Shown: positions 54,062-62,493, numbered from the stretch's first letter. The stretch is 64,000 bases of DNA from Halobaculum sp. XH14 (GCF_032116555.1 NZ_CP134949.1:186001-250000); one strand, 5' to 3'. A program made the numbers and translations. Notes: a model not told the origin generated them from the letters alone.

Positions 54062-54829
54062 ATGACCCGAACCCTGGCGCTCGTCGGCGTCGCCGGCGGC
54101 GTCGGCACCACCAGAACCCTGGTCGAGAGCGCGGCGACGCTCGCCCGCGACGGACGCGACGTCGTGGTTCTCGATGCCGCCTACGCGACGCAGGGGCTCT
54201 CGGAGTTCCTCGGCGGGCGCATCGACCCCGACCTCACCGCGCTCTGTCTCTCGCCGGACCGACCGCTCGCGGACGGGCTCTACGACCTCGAACTCGGCCC
54301 CGGCGTCGACGACGCGCCGGGCCGCGTGGCGCTCGCGCCGGCGTTCGCCCCGTTCGAGCGCCTCGCCCGCGCGAAGACCACCGACGCCGCCGAGGCGTTC
54401 GAGGACCGCGTCGCCGAGGCCGCGACGGCGTTCGACCACGTGCTCGTCGACACGCCGCCGGTCGGCGCAAACCAGCACCTCGCTGCCGTGAACGCGGTCG
54501 ACCGGGTGGTGCTCGTCGCGCCCGGAACAGAACACGGCGCCGACGCCCGCCGCCGGATGGTGGATCGGCTCCGCGACGTCGGCACGACCCCCGCGATGAC
54601 GGTCGCCGTCGGCGGACCGCTTCCCGCCGCGTCCGCGACCGTTCCGGACCTCCCCGGAACGCCGGCGGAGGGCGTCCAGTGTCTCGATGACGACGCCCTG
54701 GGCGGCCGGATGATGACTGCCGTCGAGTCGCTGCTCGACACGTCGCTCGCCGTCGAGTTCGAGGACGACGGTGCGCTCGGGAAAGTGAAGGCGGGCGTCG
54801 AGGAGCTTCGGGGTCGCGCCGAGGACTGA
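54062..54829 (+). CDS. MinD/ParA-like protein with degenerate P-loop
   Basis: The 255-residue protein has the MinD/ParA fold: GVAGGVGTTRTLVESAATLA at the N-terminus, DVVVLDAAYATQGLSEFL, and VLVDTPPVGANQH as the Walker B region. Both lysines of the deviant Walker A (KGGxGKT) are replaced (AGGVGTT), so ATP hydrolysis is doubtful. TTTTATCC at 54033 is about 27 bp upstream of the ATG (leaderless). A fully canonical MinD homologue lies 2.3 kb away at 56431. Confidence 0.82.
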   Translation: MTRTLALVGVAGGVGTTRTLVESAATLARDGRDVVVLDAAYATQGLSEFLGGRIDPDLTALCLSPDRPLADGLYDLELGPGVDDAPGRVALAPAFAPFERLARAKTTDAAEAFEDRVAEAATAFDHVLVDTPPVGANQHLAAVNAVDRVVLVAPGTEHGADARRRMVDRLRDVGTTPAMTVAVGGPLPAASATVPDLPGTPAEGVQCLDDDALGGRMMTAVESLLDTSLAVEFEDDGALGKVKAGVEELRGRAED

Positions 54830-54909
54830 GAACGGCACGGAACCCGGAACCGTCTCCGTCGTTCGAACCCCGGGCCTACCGTCGGACCGCTTACAGTGGA
54901 GGGCGGGCG

Positions 54910-55425
54910 TCAGCGGAGGTCCGCGGCGTCCGTCATCGTCTCCGCGAGCGCGTCGCGCTTGGCAACGCTCGCGTTGTCGGTCGGCGACCGCGCCGATTCG
55001 GCGGCCTCGATCAGTTCCGGGACGGAGTCGTGGCTCTCGACGTAGGCCGCCAGCGCGAAGTCGGCCTCGTCGCCGCCGGTCAGTTCGAGCGCGTCCGTGC
55101 GTGAGACGTCGCCGCCGAGCCAGTCGCGGACGATCCGTCGTCCGGTCGGCCCGAGCGGCGACACGCCCGAAACGCCACAGCGGTGGAGCGCCTTCGCCGC
55201 GGTCATCGGCGCGACGCCGGCCTCGCGGGCGGACTCGCCGACGCTCACGCCGCGACCGTACTCGTCGAGCACCGTCGCGGCCGCGGCTGCCGTACAGGGA
55301 AGGCGCTCCGCGGCGGCAGCAAGCCGCTCGCGCAGGTCGCCGCCGGTGTCGTCGACGACCCTGACCCCCTGGTCCCGCTGCTCGGCGGTCACCTCGATGC
55401 CGGCGGCGATGTCCGAGAGCGCCAT
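54910..55425 (-). CDS. Haloarchaeal HTH-containing conserved protein
   Basis: The 171-residue protein starts MALSDIAAGIEVTAEQRDQG. The middle has a helix-turn-helix-like LDEYGRGVSVGESAREAGVAPMTAAKAL and the rest is helical and acidic. I recall it as a haloarchaeal family (DUF7858) placed next to TFB. It is divergent from the TFB gene; the shared 169 bp hold two TATA boxes (TTTATACC on the minus strand at 55448, TTAAAGTAACC at 55563 for TFB). Confidence 0.72.
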   Translation of the reverse strand: MALSDIAAGIEVTAEQRDQGVRVVDDTGGDLRERLAAAAERLPCTAAAAATVLDEYGRGVSVGESAREAGVAPMTAAKALHRCGVSGVSPLGPTGRRIVRDWLGGDVSRTDALELTGGDEADFALAAYVESHDSVPELIEAAESARSPTDNASVAKRDALAETMTDAADLR

Positions 55426-55447
55426 GCGAACCGGTTACTCCCCATTC

Positions 55448-55571
55448 GGTATAAATTCATCCATCGGACGAAAGAATTGATCGTCGCATCCGCGACGAAC
55501 GAACCGATTATCGGTACGTTCGTCCGGTCGGATCGGCTCGATTTCCCGCCGTTCTCCCCTCATTAAAGTAA
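55448..55571. promoter_or_regulatory. Divergent promoters for the HTH protein and TFB
   Basis: GTATAAATT at 55450-55458 (TATA on the minus strand, about 27 bp before the ATG at 55425) and TTAAAGTAACC at about 55563-55573 (about 27 bp before the ATG at 55595) are well placed for leaderless transcripts in both directions. Confidence 0.6.
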
Positions 55572-55594
55572 CCGATCGGGCGCAACGTTCGAGT

Positions 55595-56452
55595 ATGAGC
55601 ACTGCAACAGTTGCGTGCCCCGAGTGCGAGGGACGACTGCGCGCGGACGGCGACGAGACGGTCTGTGGCGAGTGCGGGCTGGTCGTCGACGCCGATCGGC
55701 TCGACCGCGGCCCCGAGTGGCGGAGCTTCTCGGACGACGAGACCGACCCGCGACGGACCGGCGCGCCGCTGACCCGCTCGCGCCACGACCGCGGACTCTC
55801 GACCGAGATCGGCCACACGCGCGTCACGGGACGCAAGCGGAAACAGTGGGCCCGGATGCGCCGCCAGCACACCCGGGCGCGCATCTCGACCAAGCGGGAG
55901 CGGAACCAGGTGTACGGCTTCACCGAGATCCGCCGGCTGACGAGCGCGCAGTCGCTCGGCGACCGCATCCGTGACCAAGCCTGCTCGCTGTTCCGGTCCG
56001 CACAGTCGGAGAACCTCCTCCGCGGTCGCTCCATCGAGGGGTTTGCCGCCGCGGCGGTGTACGCGGCCTGCCGCGTCGCCGGCATCTCCCGGACCCGCGG
56101 CGAACTGCTCGCGGACGCGAAGGCCGACCGGGGAGAGCTCGACGCGGCCTATGACGCGCTCAACCGCGACCTGGGGCTCCCGGTCGGTCCCATCGACCCC
56201 GCCGAGTACCTCCCCCGGTTCGCGTCGGAACTCGACCTCGGCGCCGGGGTCGAGCGCGACGCCAGGGGGTACCTCGACCGGGCGCGAGAGCGCGGCATCG
56301 TCAACGGCCGCAACCCCAGCGGCGTCGCCGCGGCGTGTCTGTACGCGGCCGCCCGCGACCGGGGACTCGAGTGCACGCAGGCCGCCGCGGCCGACGTCGC
56401 GGGCGTGACGCCGGTGACGCTGCGGAACAGCTACGGCGACCTGCAGGAGTGA
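55595..56452 (+). CDS. tfb: Transcription initiation factor TFB
   Basis: The 285-residue factor bridges TBP and RNA polymerase. The N-terminal zinc ribbon CPECEGRLRA...CGECG, the B-reader/linker region around EWRSFSDDE, and two cyclin-like repeats (about 100-190 and 195-285; IEGFAAAAVYAACRVAG, PSGVAAACLYAAARDRG) are complete. Haloarchaea have several TFBs; which one this is cannot be told. The last 22 bp overlap the convergent MinD-like gene. Confidence 0.95.
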   Translation: MSTATVACPECEGRLRADGDETVCGECGLVVDADRLDRGPEWRSFSDDETDPRRTGAPLTRSRHDRGLSTEIGHTRVTGRKRKQWARMRRQHTRARISTKRERNQVYGFTEIRRLTSAQSLGDRIRDQACSLFRSAQSENLLRGRSIEGFAAAAVYAACRVAGISRTRGELLADAKADRGELDAAYDALNRDLGLPVGPIDPAEYLPRFASELDLGAGVERDARGYLDRARERGIVNGRNPSGVAAACLYAAARDRGLECTQAAAADVAGVTPVTLRNSYGDLQE

Positions 56453-57090
56453 ACGTCGGCCGCGAGCCCCTCGATCGCTCGTGCGGCCGCGGAGTCCGGA
56501 GCCGCTTCGACGACGGGTGACTCCGTCTCGACCGACCGTCCGAGCCGCGGATCGGCCGGGACCGACACGGCAGGTGCGCCCAGCGCGCGCTCGACGGCTC
56601 CCGTCGGCACCGAGTCGAGCACGCGATTGAGCGCCACCGCAACTACGCCCGCGTCGAGTTCCCGGGCGAGTTCACGAGCGCTGACGGCGTCAGCGAGCGC
56701 CCACGCTCGGGGGGACGCGACGACGAGACAGGCGTCCGCGACCGCGAGCGGGACCCCGGCGTCGGCACGGAGCCCCGCCGGACAGTCGAGGATCACGTCG
56801 CGGCCGGCCCCGATCGAACCGACGGCCTCCTCGAGCCGCCCGACGTCGGCCGCGCGCGCCCCCGCCAGCGACCGGCCGCAGGGAAGCAGATCGACCGGCC
56901 CGGAACGGACCGCCTCCCGTGGGGCCGCACGCCCGGCGAGCACGTCGTGGAGGTCCGGGCCGCGGCCCCGCGGAAGGTCCGCCATTCCGAGGTCGGCGTC
57001 GACGACGACGGCGTCGAGCGCCGCACCGAGGTTGTACGCCAGCGTCGACTTTCCGACGCCGCCCTTCCCGCCCGTCACGGCCAGAATCAC
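56431..57090 (-). CDS. MinD/ParA-family ATPase with intact P-loop
   Basis: The 219-residue ATPase starts VTGGKGGVGKSTLAYNLG, the complete deviant Walker A, then VVVDADLGMADL (switch I), and VILDCPAGL (switch II). It is shorter than MinD (about 260) and has no amphipathic C-terminal helix evident. It ends the mcm block and overlaps the upstream gene's stop by ATGA. It probably works with the upstream proteins, maybe in positioning or partitioning; target is unknown. Confidence 0.9.
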   Translation of the reverse strand: MILAVTGGKGGVGKSTLAYNLGAALDAVVVDADLGMADLPRGRGPDLHDVLAGRAAPREAVRSGPVDLLPCGRSLAGARAADVGRLEEAVGSIGAGRDVILDCPAGLRADAGVPLAVADACLVVASPRAWALADAVSARELARELDAGVVAVALNRVLDSVPTGAVERALGAPAVSVPADPRLGRSVETESPVVEAAPDSAAARAIEGLAADVHSCRSP

Positions 57091-57860
57091 GCCAGTCTCC
57101 CGAGCGCGTCGACCGGCACGTCCGTGGCTTCCGCGCGGCCGGCCAGCGTCTCCGTTCGCTCTCCGACCGACCGAAGCGCCTCGGCGTCGGCTTCGACCGC
57201 CAGGGGGAGCGCCTTCGGATCACGGTCACCGTCCGCGAGCGCGTCGGTCGCGTCGGCCACGGAGGCGTCGGTGAGCCGCTCCGCGAGTTCGATGCGCGTC
57301 GCGGCGTCCTCGAGCCAGTCGAGGACCGAATCCGGGATGGCGGAGGGTGGGAGGTCTTCGGCGACCGTCCGTTCGGTCTCCGTCGTCTTCCGTTCGGGTA
57401 CCGTCGCTTCCAGGTCTGGCACCGTCGCATCCGGTTCGGACGCGCCCGACTCGTGCCCGTCCCTGGGTGGGACGACGTCGAGTGCGGTCCCGTCGGGGAC
57501 GGCGTCCCTGGGCGGCCGAAACGCGCCGAGTTCCCGGCGCGCCCGGGTCGCCACCGCCTCTCGCGACCCGTCCGGGTCACCGACGTCCGCGAGTTTCGCC
57601 GTCGGCACCGTGGCCTCGCGCTCCCCCAGCGGACACGCGTATCCCAGCGAGATCGACTCGCCGGCGTCCAGAACCGCCGTCACGCCGTCCTCATCCCAGC
57701 CCGTCTCCGGAACCCCGTTCCGGCGTGGCGGCAGCACCGGACCGTCCAGCCGGTTCACGATCCGGACCTGCCGGGCTACTGGCGTGGGGTTTCGGACGTC
57801 GAGGCTGACGAGCGCGACGCCGGCAGCAACCGTCGCGTCGGCGCTGAGGGAGACGGACAT
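57087..57860 (-). CDS. Haloarchaeal protein with N-terminal beta domain (MinD partner?)
   Basis: The 257-residue protein begins with a beta-rich, immunoglobulin-like region of about 95 residues (VALVSLDVRNPTPVARQVR, GESISLGYACPLG), then a Pro/Thr/Glu-rich linker and a helical C-terminal segment about 170-257 (SVLDWLEDAATRIELAERL). By recollection DUF7857. Its stop overlaps the MinD gene start, so the pair are probably made in equal amounts. No signal peptide, so cytoplasmic. Function unknown. Confidence 0.7.
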   Translation of the reverse strand: MSVSLSADATVAAGVALVSLDVRNPTPVARQVRIVNRLDGPVLPPRRNGVPETGWDEDGVTAVLDAGESISLGYACPLGEREATVPTAKLADVGDPDGSREAVATRARRELGAFRPPRDAVPDGTALDVVPPRDGHESGASEPDATVPDLEATVPERKTTETERTVAEDLPPSAIPDSVLDWLEDAATRIELAERLTDASVADATDALADGDRDPKALPLAVEADAEALRSVGERTETLAGRAEATDVPVDALGRLA

Positions 57861-57885
57861 GGGGTCAGTGGTCCCGTCATCGGGG

Positions 57886-58701
57886 TTAAATCTGGACGAC
57901 GGGGGCTCCGAGAACGTCCCTCGCAGCGGCCGGATCGTCGAACCGGTCGACCGCGAGCACCACGGGCTCGTCGCGGTCGGCGACGGCGACCGCGGCCAGA
58001 TGGGCCGTGATCGCGTCCCCGGCGAACGCCGAGGGGTCGGTTCCGGGATCGGCGTCGCCGGGGACTCGCTCCAGTGCCGCGGTGAACGGCTCGTACACGC
58101 GCTCGGCGAGCGCTCGCCGCGCCTCACGCCGACGGTTCGCCAGTTCGTCGCGGAGGCGGAGCGTCTCTCGACGGTCGGTCCGTCGGCGCTGCGCCCGATC
58201 GCCGGCTGCTTCGAGCGCCTGCTCGGCGGCGACCCGGTCGGTCTCGGCCGCCGCCAGCTCGCGGGCCGCACGCTCGTGTTCCTCCCCGGCGGCCGTCACG
58301 TCCCCGCCGTCCTCCCGAACGGCCTGCAGCCGCCCGCGGGCGGTGGCGACGCGCTCGCGGAGGCGCTCGACGTCCGCCGTCGCGTCGGCGGCACGCTCGC
58401 GCGCCGCGGCCAGCCCCGTTCGGTCGGACCGCTCGTCGGCCGATGGGTCCCCCGAGGCCGCGCCGGCCAGTCGCCGTCGGAGGGTGGCGATCCTGTCCGC
58501 CTGGGGGGCCTCGTGTCCCCTGGTCCGGGCGGCGCTGGCGAGCAGTTCATGGAGCGACGGGGGCGAGTCGGCGACGAGCGCCAGCGGGTCGTCGCCATCG
58601 AGGCCCAGCGCGGAGCAAATTCGCCCGGGGTTCAGCTCCCCGCGATCGGAGAGGTCGACCGCGCGGCCGCGATAGGTTCGACCCTCGAGCCGGAAGTTCA
58701 C
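57886..58701 (-). CDS. Haloarchaeal coiled-coil protein
   Basis: The 271-residue protein has a small N-terminal domain (about 1-60, FRLEGRTYRGRAVDLSDRG), a long alpha-helical coiled coil with heptads rich in Ala/Arg/Glu (about 95-205; LAAARERAADATADVERLRE), and a C-terminal domain ending DPAAARDVLGAPVVQI. By recollection DUF7856. It overlaps the upstream 112-aa gene by 4 bp and is 26 bp from the next gene. A scaffold or tether role is plausible but unproven. Confidence 0.72.
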   Translation of the reverse strand: MNFRLEGRTYRGRAVDLSDRGELNPGRICSALGLDGDDPLALVADSPPSLHELLASAARTRGHEAPQADRIATLRRRLAGAASGDPSADERSDRTGLAAARERAADATADVERLRERVATARGRLQAVREDGGDVTAAGEEHERAARELAAAETDRVAAEQALEAAGDRAQRRRTDRRETLRLRDELANRRREARRALAERVYEPFTAALERVPGDADPGTDPSAFAGDAITAHLAAVAVADRDEPVVLAVDRFDDPAAARDVLGAPVVQI

Positions 58702-59036
58702 AGCTCAGTCCCTTCCATCGCGTCCGGATCCGGGTGGTCGGTTCCGGCCGCGAACTTCGGATACGGCGTGCTGGGTCGGTCGCGGTCCTCGTAGTCGACG
58801 GCGGCCTCCCGAATCGCGGGCCTGACGGCGGCGAACTCGTTGAACGTGTCGGTGCGTTCGACCCGAACGTCGGCACCGTGTTTCGCCCTGAGTCGGCACG
58901 CGAGGAACGCGCCCAGCTCCGTCTCGGCCAGCAGCGCGACGCGGCCGTACCGCTCGCGGACCGCCGCCTCGTTGGCTCGACAGCAGTTCCGCAGGGTCGT
59001 CCGCGCCCCGGCGGAGTAGGCGACGACGAGCAACAT
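58698..59036 (-). CDS. Small haloarchaeal protein, Rossmann-like
   Basis: The 112-residue protein starts MLLVVAYSAGARTTLRNCCRA and contains RYGRVALLAETELGAFLACRL, an alpha/beta pattern. The C-terminus is Pro/Asp-rich (PSTPYPKFAAGTDHPDPDA). By recollection DUF7855. It overlaps the coiled-coil gene (ATGA). TTTATTTTC about 27 bp before the ATG at 59036 marks a promoter for the block down to MinD. Function unknown. Confidence 0.7.
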   Translation of the reverse strand: MLLVVAYSAGARTTLRNCCRANEAAVRERYGRVALLAETELGAFLACRLRAKHGADVRVERTDTFNEFAAVRPAIREAAVDYEDRDRPSTPYPKFAAGTDHPDPDAMEGTEL

Positions 59037-59117
59037 GAGTACGGGTGCTTCGCTATCGAAAATAAAGCTATCGTACGGGGAAGCGGCGTCGGGACGGCGC
59101 GGGGTTCGGGAGCGCCC

Positions 59118-59750
59118 CTACCGCATGCGGACGGTATGACCGTCCTCGTCGAGTTCGACCACGGCGTCGAACAGCGACGTGATCGTCTCGACGGTCTGGT
59201 CGTCGTGTGCGGTGGGGTCCATGTGGAAGTGTGCGAACGCGCCGACGGCCGCGAACCGACCGGTGAGCACGTGGAGGAACTCGTAGGCGGTCTCCAGTTC
59301 GACGTACTGCAACAGCGCTGTGAGCGAGTCGAAGCAGACGACGGTGTCGCCGTCGTCGTCCTCCCAGCCCCGCAGGTACTCCGTGATGCGGATGCCCAGC
59401 CCCGTGAGGTCGTTGGGACTCGTGATGGTGTCGGCGCGCGTCTCCAGTCCGCCGTCGGGGCTGCCACCCGAACCGGAGGCGGCCGCGGCCGACCGCGCGG
59501 CGTCGTCGACGCTGATGACTCCGACGTTACGCGGCGTCGACTCGGAGCGGGACCGGAACCGCCGAACCTGTTTGTCCGGCGATTTCGTGTACGAGATCCA
59601 CAGCGCGTTCCCGTCGGCGGTCCGCTCCGGGTCGAGGAGGTCCACACAGCGGTCGCCTTCCTGCTCCGAGAACGACGGGGCGAGGAGCAGCACCGTCGCT
59701 GCGTCCCCAAGCTGTGCCCGCACGTCCCGCTCGAGTTCGTGTACAGTCAC
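59118..59750 (-). CDS. RecA/KaiC-like protein without P-loop (DUF7504-like)
   Basis: The 210-residue protein has a RecA-like fold with AATVLLLAPSFSEQEGDRCVDLL in place of the Walker A and VVCFDSLTALLQYVELETAYEF, which resembles the KaiC Walker B strand-helix. The GKT motif is missing, so it probably does not bind ATP. Such proteins are widespread in haloarchaea with signalling genes. It starts at GTG 59750, 64 bp after the 93-aa gene, with TTTATCC at 59793 as a possible own promoter. Confidence 0.72.
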   Translation of the reverse strand: MTVHELERDVRAQLGDAATVLLLAPSFSEQEGDRCVDLLDPERTADGNALWISYTKSPDKQVRRFRSRSESTPRNVGVISVDDAARSAAAASGSGGSPDGGLETRADTITSPNDLTGLGIRITEYLRGWEDDDGDTVVCFDSLTALLQYVELETAYEFLHVLTGRFAAVGAFAHFHMDPTAHDDQTVETITSLFDAVVELDEDGHTVRMR

Positions 59751-59814
59751 CTTCGGAACCCCACTATCCTGTCACTCAGGTTGGAGGGGATCGGATAAAG
59801 GGCTTTCCCTGCGC

Positions 59815-60096
59815 TCATCGGATCGGCGTCACCTCGACCACGTCGACGTCGCGGTCCGCGAGCGCGGCCACGCGCTCGCGTGCCTGGGCCGCCGAGTCGG
59901 CGACGACGACGGTCTCCTCGTCCGGTCCGTCACCGTGGACGGTGCGGTACGCGCGCGTCCCTGACACCTCGAACTCCGTGGCGAACGTGCGGAGCACGGC
60001 GTTCACGCGCCGCTCCGTCTCGGTGAGGTCGGCCTCGCCCTCCTCGAACTCCCTGAGCGCGTTCTCGACGTTCCGGAGGGCCGAGATTCGGTCCAT
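59815..60096 (-). CDS. Small acidic protein coupled to mcm
   Basis: The 93-residue protein begins MDRISALRNVENALREFEEG and ends VDVVEVTPIR, with a helix at the start, a beta-rich middle (SGTRAYRTVHGDG) and a further helix (SAAQARERVAALAD). By recollection DUF7854. Its ATG shares a base with the mcm stop (60096), so translation is coupled. A role near the replicative helicase is suggested by this only. Confidence 0.72.
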   Translation of the reverse strand: MDRISALRNVENALREFEEGEADLTETERRVNAVLRTFATEFEVSGTRAYRTVHGDGPDEETVVVADSAAQARERVAALADRDVDVVEVTPIR

Positions 60097-62201
60097 CAGA
60101 CTACACGAAGGTGGTCTTGGTCAGGGGAATAGACTTCACCGGATTCACGGAACTTCTCAATCTCTCTCTCAGCCTTCTCTCGGTCAATTCCGATTTCTTC
60201 GGCAGTTTCAAGGACTTCATCCCATGGTGCGCCAACATCATATTCATCCTGCATATCTCTGATAAGCTGCTTGATATTCTTTTTTCGCTCACGTTGATTC
60301 TTGCTAGTACCCGTCTCGACCACGTCGGCGTCGAACTGTCCCGTCTCGGGGTCGACGCCGATGTCCTGCAGGCACGAGCGGACGATCTCGATGACGCGTT
60401 CGGCGTCCTTGGGTTCGACCGTGTCCGAGAGCCGGACGCGCGCGCTCGCCTCCGAGAGCCGGACGAGCGCCTCCAGCTTCCGGGCGGTGACAGGCACCGG
60501 GGCGTCCTCGTCGGCCCCTTTCGCACGGAGGTCGACGTAGAAGTCGCGGATGGCCTCCTTCGCCTCGTCGGTCATCGTCGGGTAGCAGTTCCGCTTCGAG
60601 TACGCAATGTACTTCCGGAGCAGGTCCGCCTCGATGACCGGCGCGACCTCCTCGGTGACGTCAGCGACCTCCTCGGAGCTGTACTCCGAGTTCGTCGTCT
60701 TCTCGCGCTGGGTGTTCAACTCGCCCGCGTAGTTGGTGGTGATGATGTGTTCCGCGAGCTTCGCGTCGTGGTCCGGGTCCGGCTGGTCGGTGACGGTGAA
60801 GATGAGGTCGAACCGCGAGATGAGCGCGGGTTCGAGGTCGATCTGCTCGCCGATGGGCTCGTACTGGTCGAACCGGCCGTACTTCGGGTTCGCCGCGCCG
60901 AGCAGCGAACAGCGGCTCTTCAGGGTGGCGTTGATGCCGGCCTTGGAGACGGAGATCTGCTGCTGTTCGAGTCCCTCGTGCATCGCGGAGCGGTCCTCCG
61001 ATCTCATTTTATCTAGCTCGTCGACCGCCGCGATGCCCTTGTCCGCGAGCACGAGCGCGCCGGCCTCCAGGGTCCACTGCTGGCCGTCGCCGAAGTCGTC
61101 GCGGACCGCCGCGGCCGTCAGCCCGGCCGAGGAGGAACCCTTGCCGGAGGTGTACACCGACCGCGGCGCGATGTGGCGGATGTACGAGAGCATCTGCGAC
61201 TTCCCAGTCCCGGGGTCGCCGATCAGGAGCATGTGGAGGTCGCCGCGGATGCGCGAGCCGTCCGGCAGGTGCTTGGTGACGCCCGAGAACAGCTGGAGGA
61301 TCATCGCGAGCTTCTCCTGTTCGTAGCCGTAGATGGACGGCGCGATGGAGCCGACCATGTCCTCGTAGATGTTCTCGCGTTTTGAGAGCTCGTAGATCTC
61401 CTCCTTGTCCTCGTCGGTGATGTCCATGTCCTCGAACTCCTCGTCCTCGACGACGACCGAGACGCCGTCCATGTAGAGGTCGAAGATGTTCGTCTTCTCC
61501 TGGCCGGAAGTGACCTGCTCGATGTGGAGCACGCCCGCGACGGTGACGTGATCGCCCGGCGTCACCTTCCCGCAGACGTCGTCCTCCAGGTTCACGTCGA
61601 TGCTCTGGGGCGTCTCGCCGCCGCGCAGCCCCTCGGGCGACTCCTGGACACGGAGCTTCTGGGAGTCGATGAACTCGGACTGGTCGTGGTTCACCCGAAA
61701 CGGTCCCTGGCGCTCACAGCCCTGGCACTCGTGGGGCTCCTGGAACCCCGAGTCGGCCTGTGGGATGTACGTCATCGTCCCGCAGCGCTGGCACTCGAAG
61801 GCGGCCTCGGTCACCTTCGGGCGCACGTCGGTCGCCTTCCGGACGATGCCCTGCACGGCGACCATCGAGCCGATGTGGTCGTCCTGGACCCGGATGTTCC
61901 GGATGTCGATGGTGCGCTCGCGCGGGAGCCCCCGTACCCGGACGTGGGCCTGCCCGAGCGAGATGTCGACCGGTAGGTCGTAGGTGCGGAGCGCCTCCTC
62001 GGCGACCCGCCCCATGTCCTCTGGGTGCTGGAGGAATCGCTCGGCCAGGTCCGGGTCGAACGTGTAGAGGTCGTCGTACTCGACGTGGAGCGAGCGTTGC
62101 TCCTTGGGGTACCGCTGGGCGAGCGCGGCGATCTCGTCGCCGTAGTACGTGCGGTAGAAACTCAGGAACTGGTCGAGTTCCTGGCGCTCCATCTGACTCA
62201 T
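60096..62201 (-). CDS. mcm: Replicative DNA helicase MCM
   Basis: The 701-residue helicase has the N-terminal DNA-binding domain with a zinc ribbon (CQRC 137-140, C159/C162), Walker A GDPGTGKSQ (328-336), Walker B AAVDELDKM (391-399), arginine finger SRFD (462-465) and a C-terminal winged helix. No intein is present at the usual sites. The coding end (60100-60300, about the last 65 residues) is strikingly AT-rich: 45 percent GC in 60121-60300 against 65 percent in the next 120 bp. It begins the MCM-to-MinD block. Confidence 0.97.
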   Translation of the reverse strand: MSQMERQELDQFLSFYRTYYGDEIAALAQRYPKEQRSLHVEYDDLYTFDPDLAERFLQHPEDMGRVAEEALRTYDLPVDISLGQAHVRVRGLPRERTIDIRNIRVQDDHIGSMVAVQGIVRKATDVRPKVTEAAFECQRCGTMTYIPQADSGFQEPHECQGCERQGPFRVNHDQSEFIDSQKLRVQESPEGLRGGETPQSIDVNLEDDVCGKVTPGDHVTVAGVLHIEQVTSGQEKTNIFDLYMDGVSVVVEDEEFEDMDITDEDKEEIYELSKRENIYEDMVGSIAPSIYGYEQEKLAMILQLFSGVTKHLPDGSRIRGDLHMLLIGDPGTGKSQMLSYIRHIAPRSVYTSGKGSSSAGLTAAAVRDDFGDGQQWTLEAGALVLADKGIAAVDELDKMRSEDRSAMHEGLEQQQISVSKAGINATLKSRCSLLGAANPKYGRFDQYEPIGEQIDLEPALISRFDLIFTVTDQPDPDHDAKLAEHIITTNYAGELNTQREKTTNSEYSSEEVADVTEEVAPVIEADLLRKYIAYSKRNCYPTMTDEAKEAIRDFYVDLRAKGADEDAPVPVTARKLEALVRLSEASARVRLSDTVEPKDAERVIEIVRSCLQDIGVDPETGQFDADVVETGTSKNQRERKKNIKQLIRDMQDEYDVGAPWDEVLETAEEIGIDREKAEREIEKFRESGEVYSPDQDHLRVV

Positions 62202-62280
62202 TGGAACGAGTTACTGCGTCATAGGGTAAGAAGGGTTGGCTTCCACTGGAACTGAAGGGGGGTTCGCGTTCGGGGTCGTG

Positions 62281-62457
62281 TCAGTGGGTTTCGGGCGGCC
62301 ATCGCCCGTCGAACTCGTCGGCCCAGTTGATCGTCCGCTGTGACTGTTTTGGCTCCGCGACACGAAGCCACATGGCAGTCTCAAACGCATCTTCGGCGAC
62401 GAGGTACCTCGACTCAAAACGTACGTGGGGAACCGAAATCGGGATGAAGGGCCGACT
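62281..62457 (-). pseudogene. Startless coding remnant beside tRNA-Pro
   Basis: A 58-codon open frame bounded by stops at both ends, with no ATG, GTG or TTG until residue 28. The translation contains RFESRYLVAEDAFETAMWLR and ends EFDGRWPPETH, which looks like a real protein end rather than noise. It might be the 3' end of a lost gene, possibly of a tRNA-linked integrated element. The family is not recognised. The 292-bp gap holds no other gene. Confidence 0.35.
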
Positions 62458-62493
62458 TCACTCCGAACTCCCCGTCCTACCACGGGTGTAAAA

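Noticed and set aside
60096-62201. Intein in MCM
   Set aside because: Haloarchaeal MCM often has inteins, but length (701) and uninterrupted Walker motifs show none here.
62211-62483. 90-codon minus-strand frame near tRNA-Pro
   Set aside because: Low-complexity Ser/Pro/Arg translation; the startless frame in another phase looks more protein-like.
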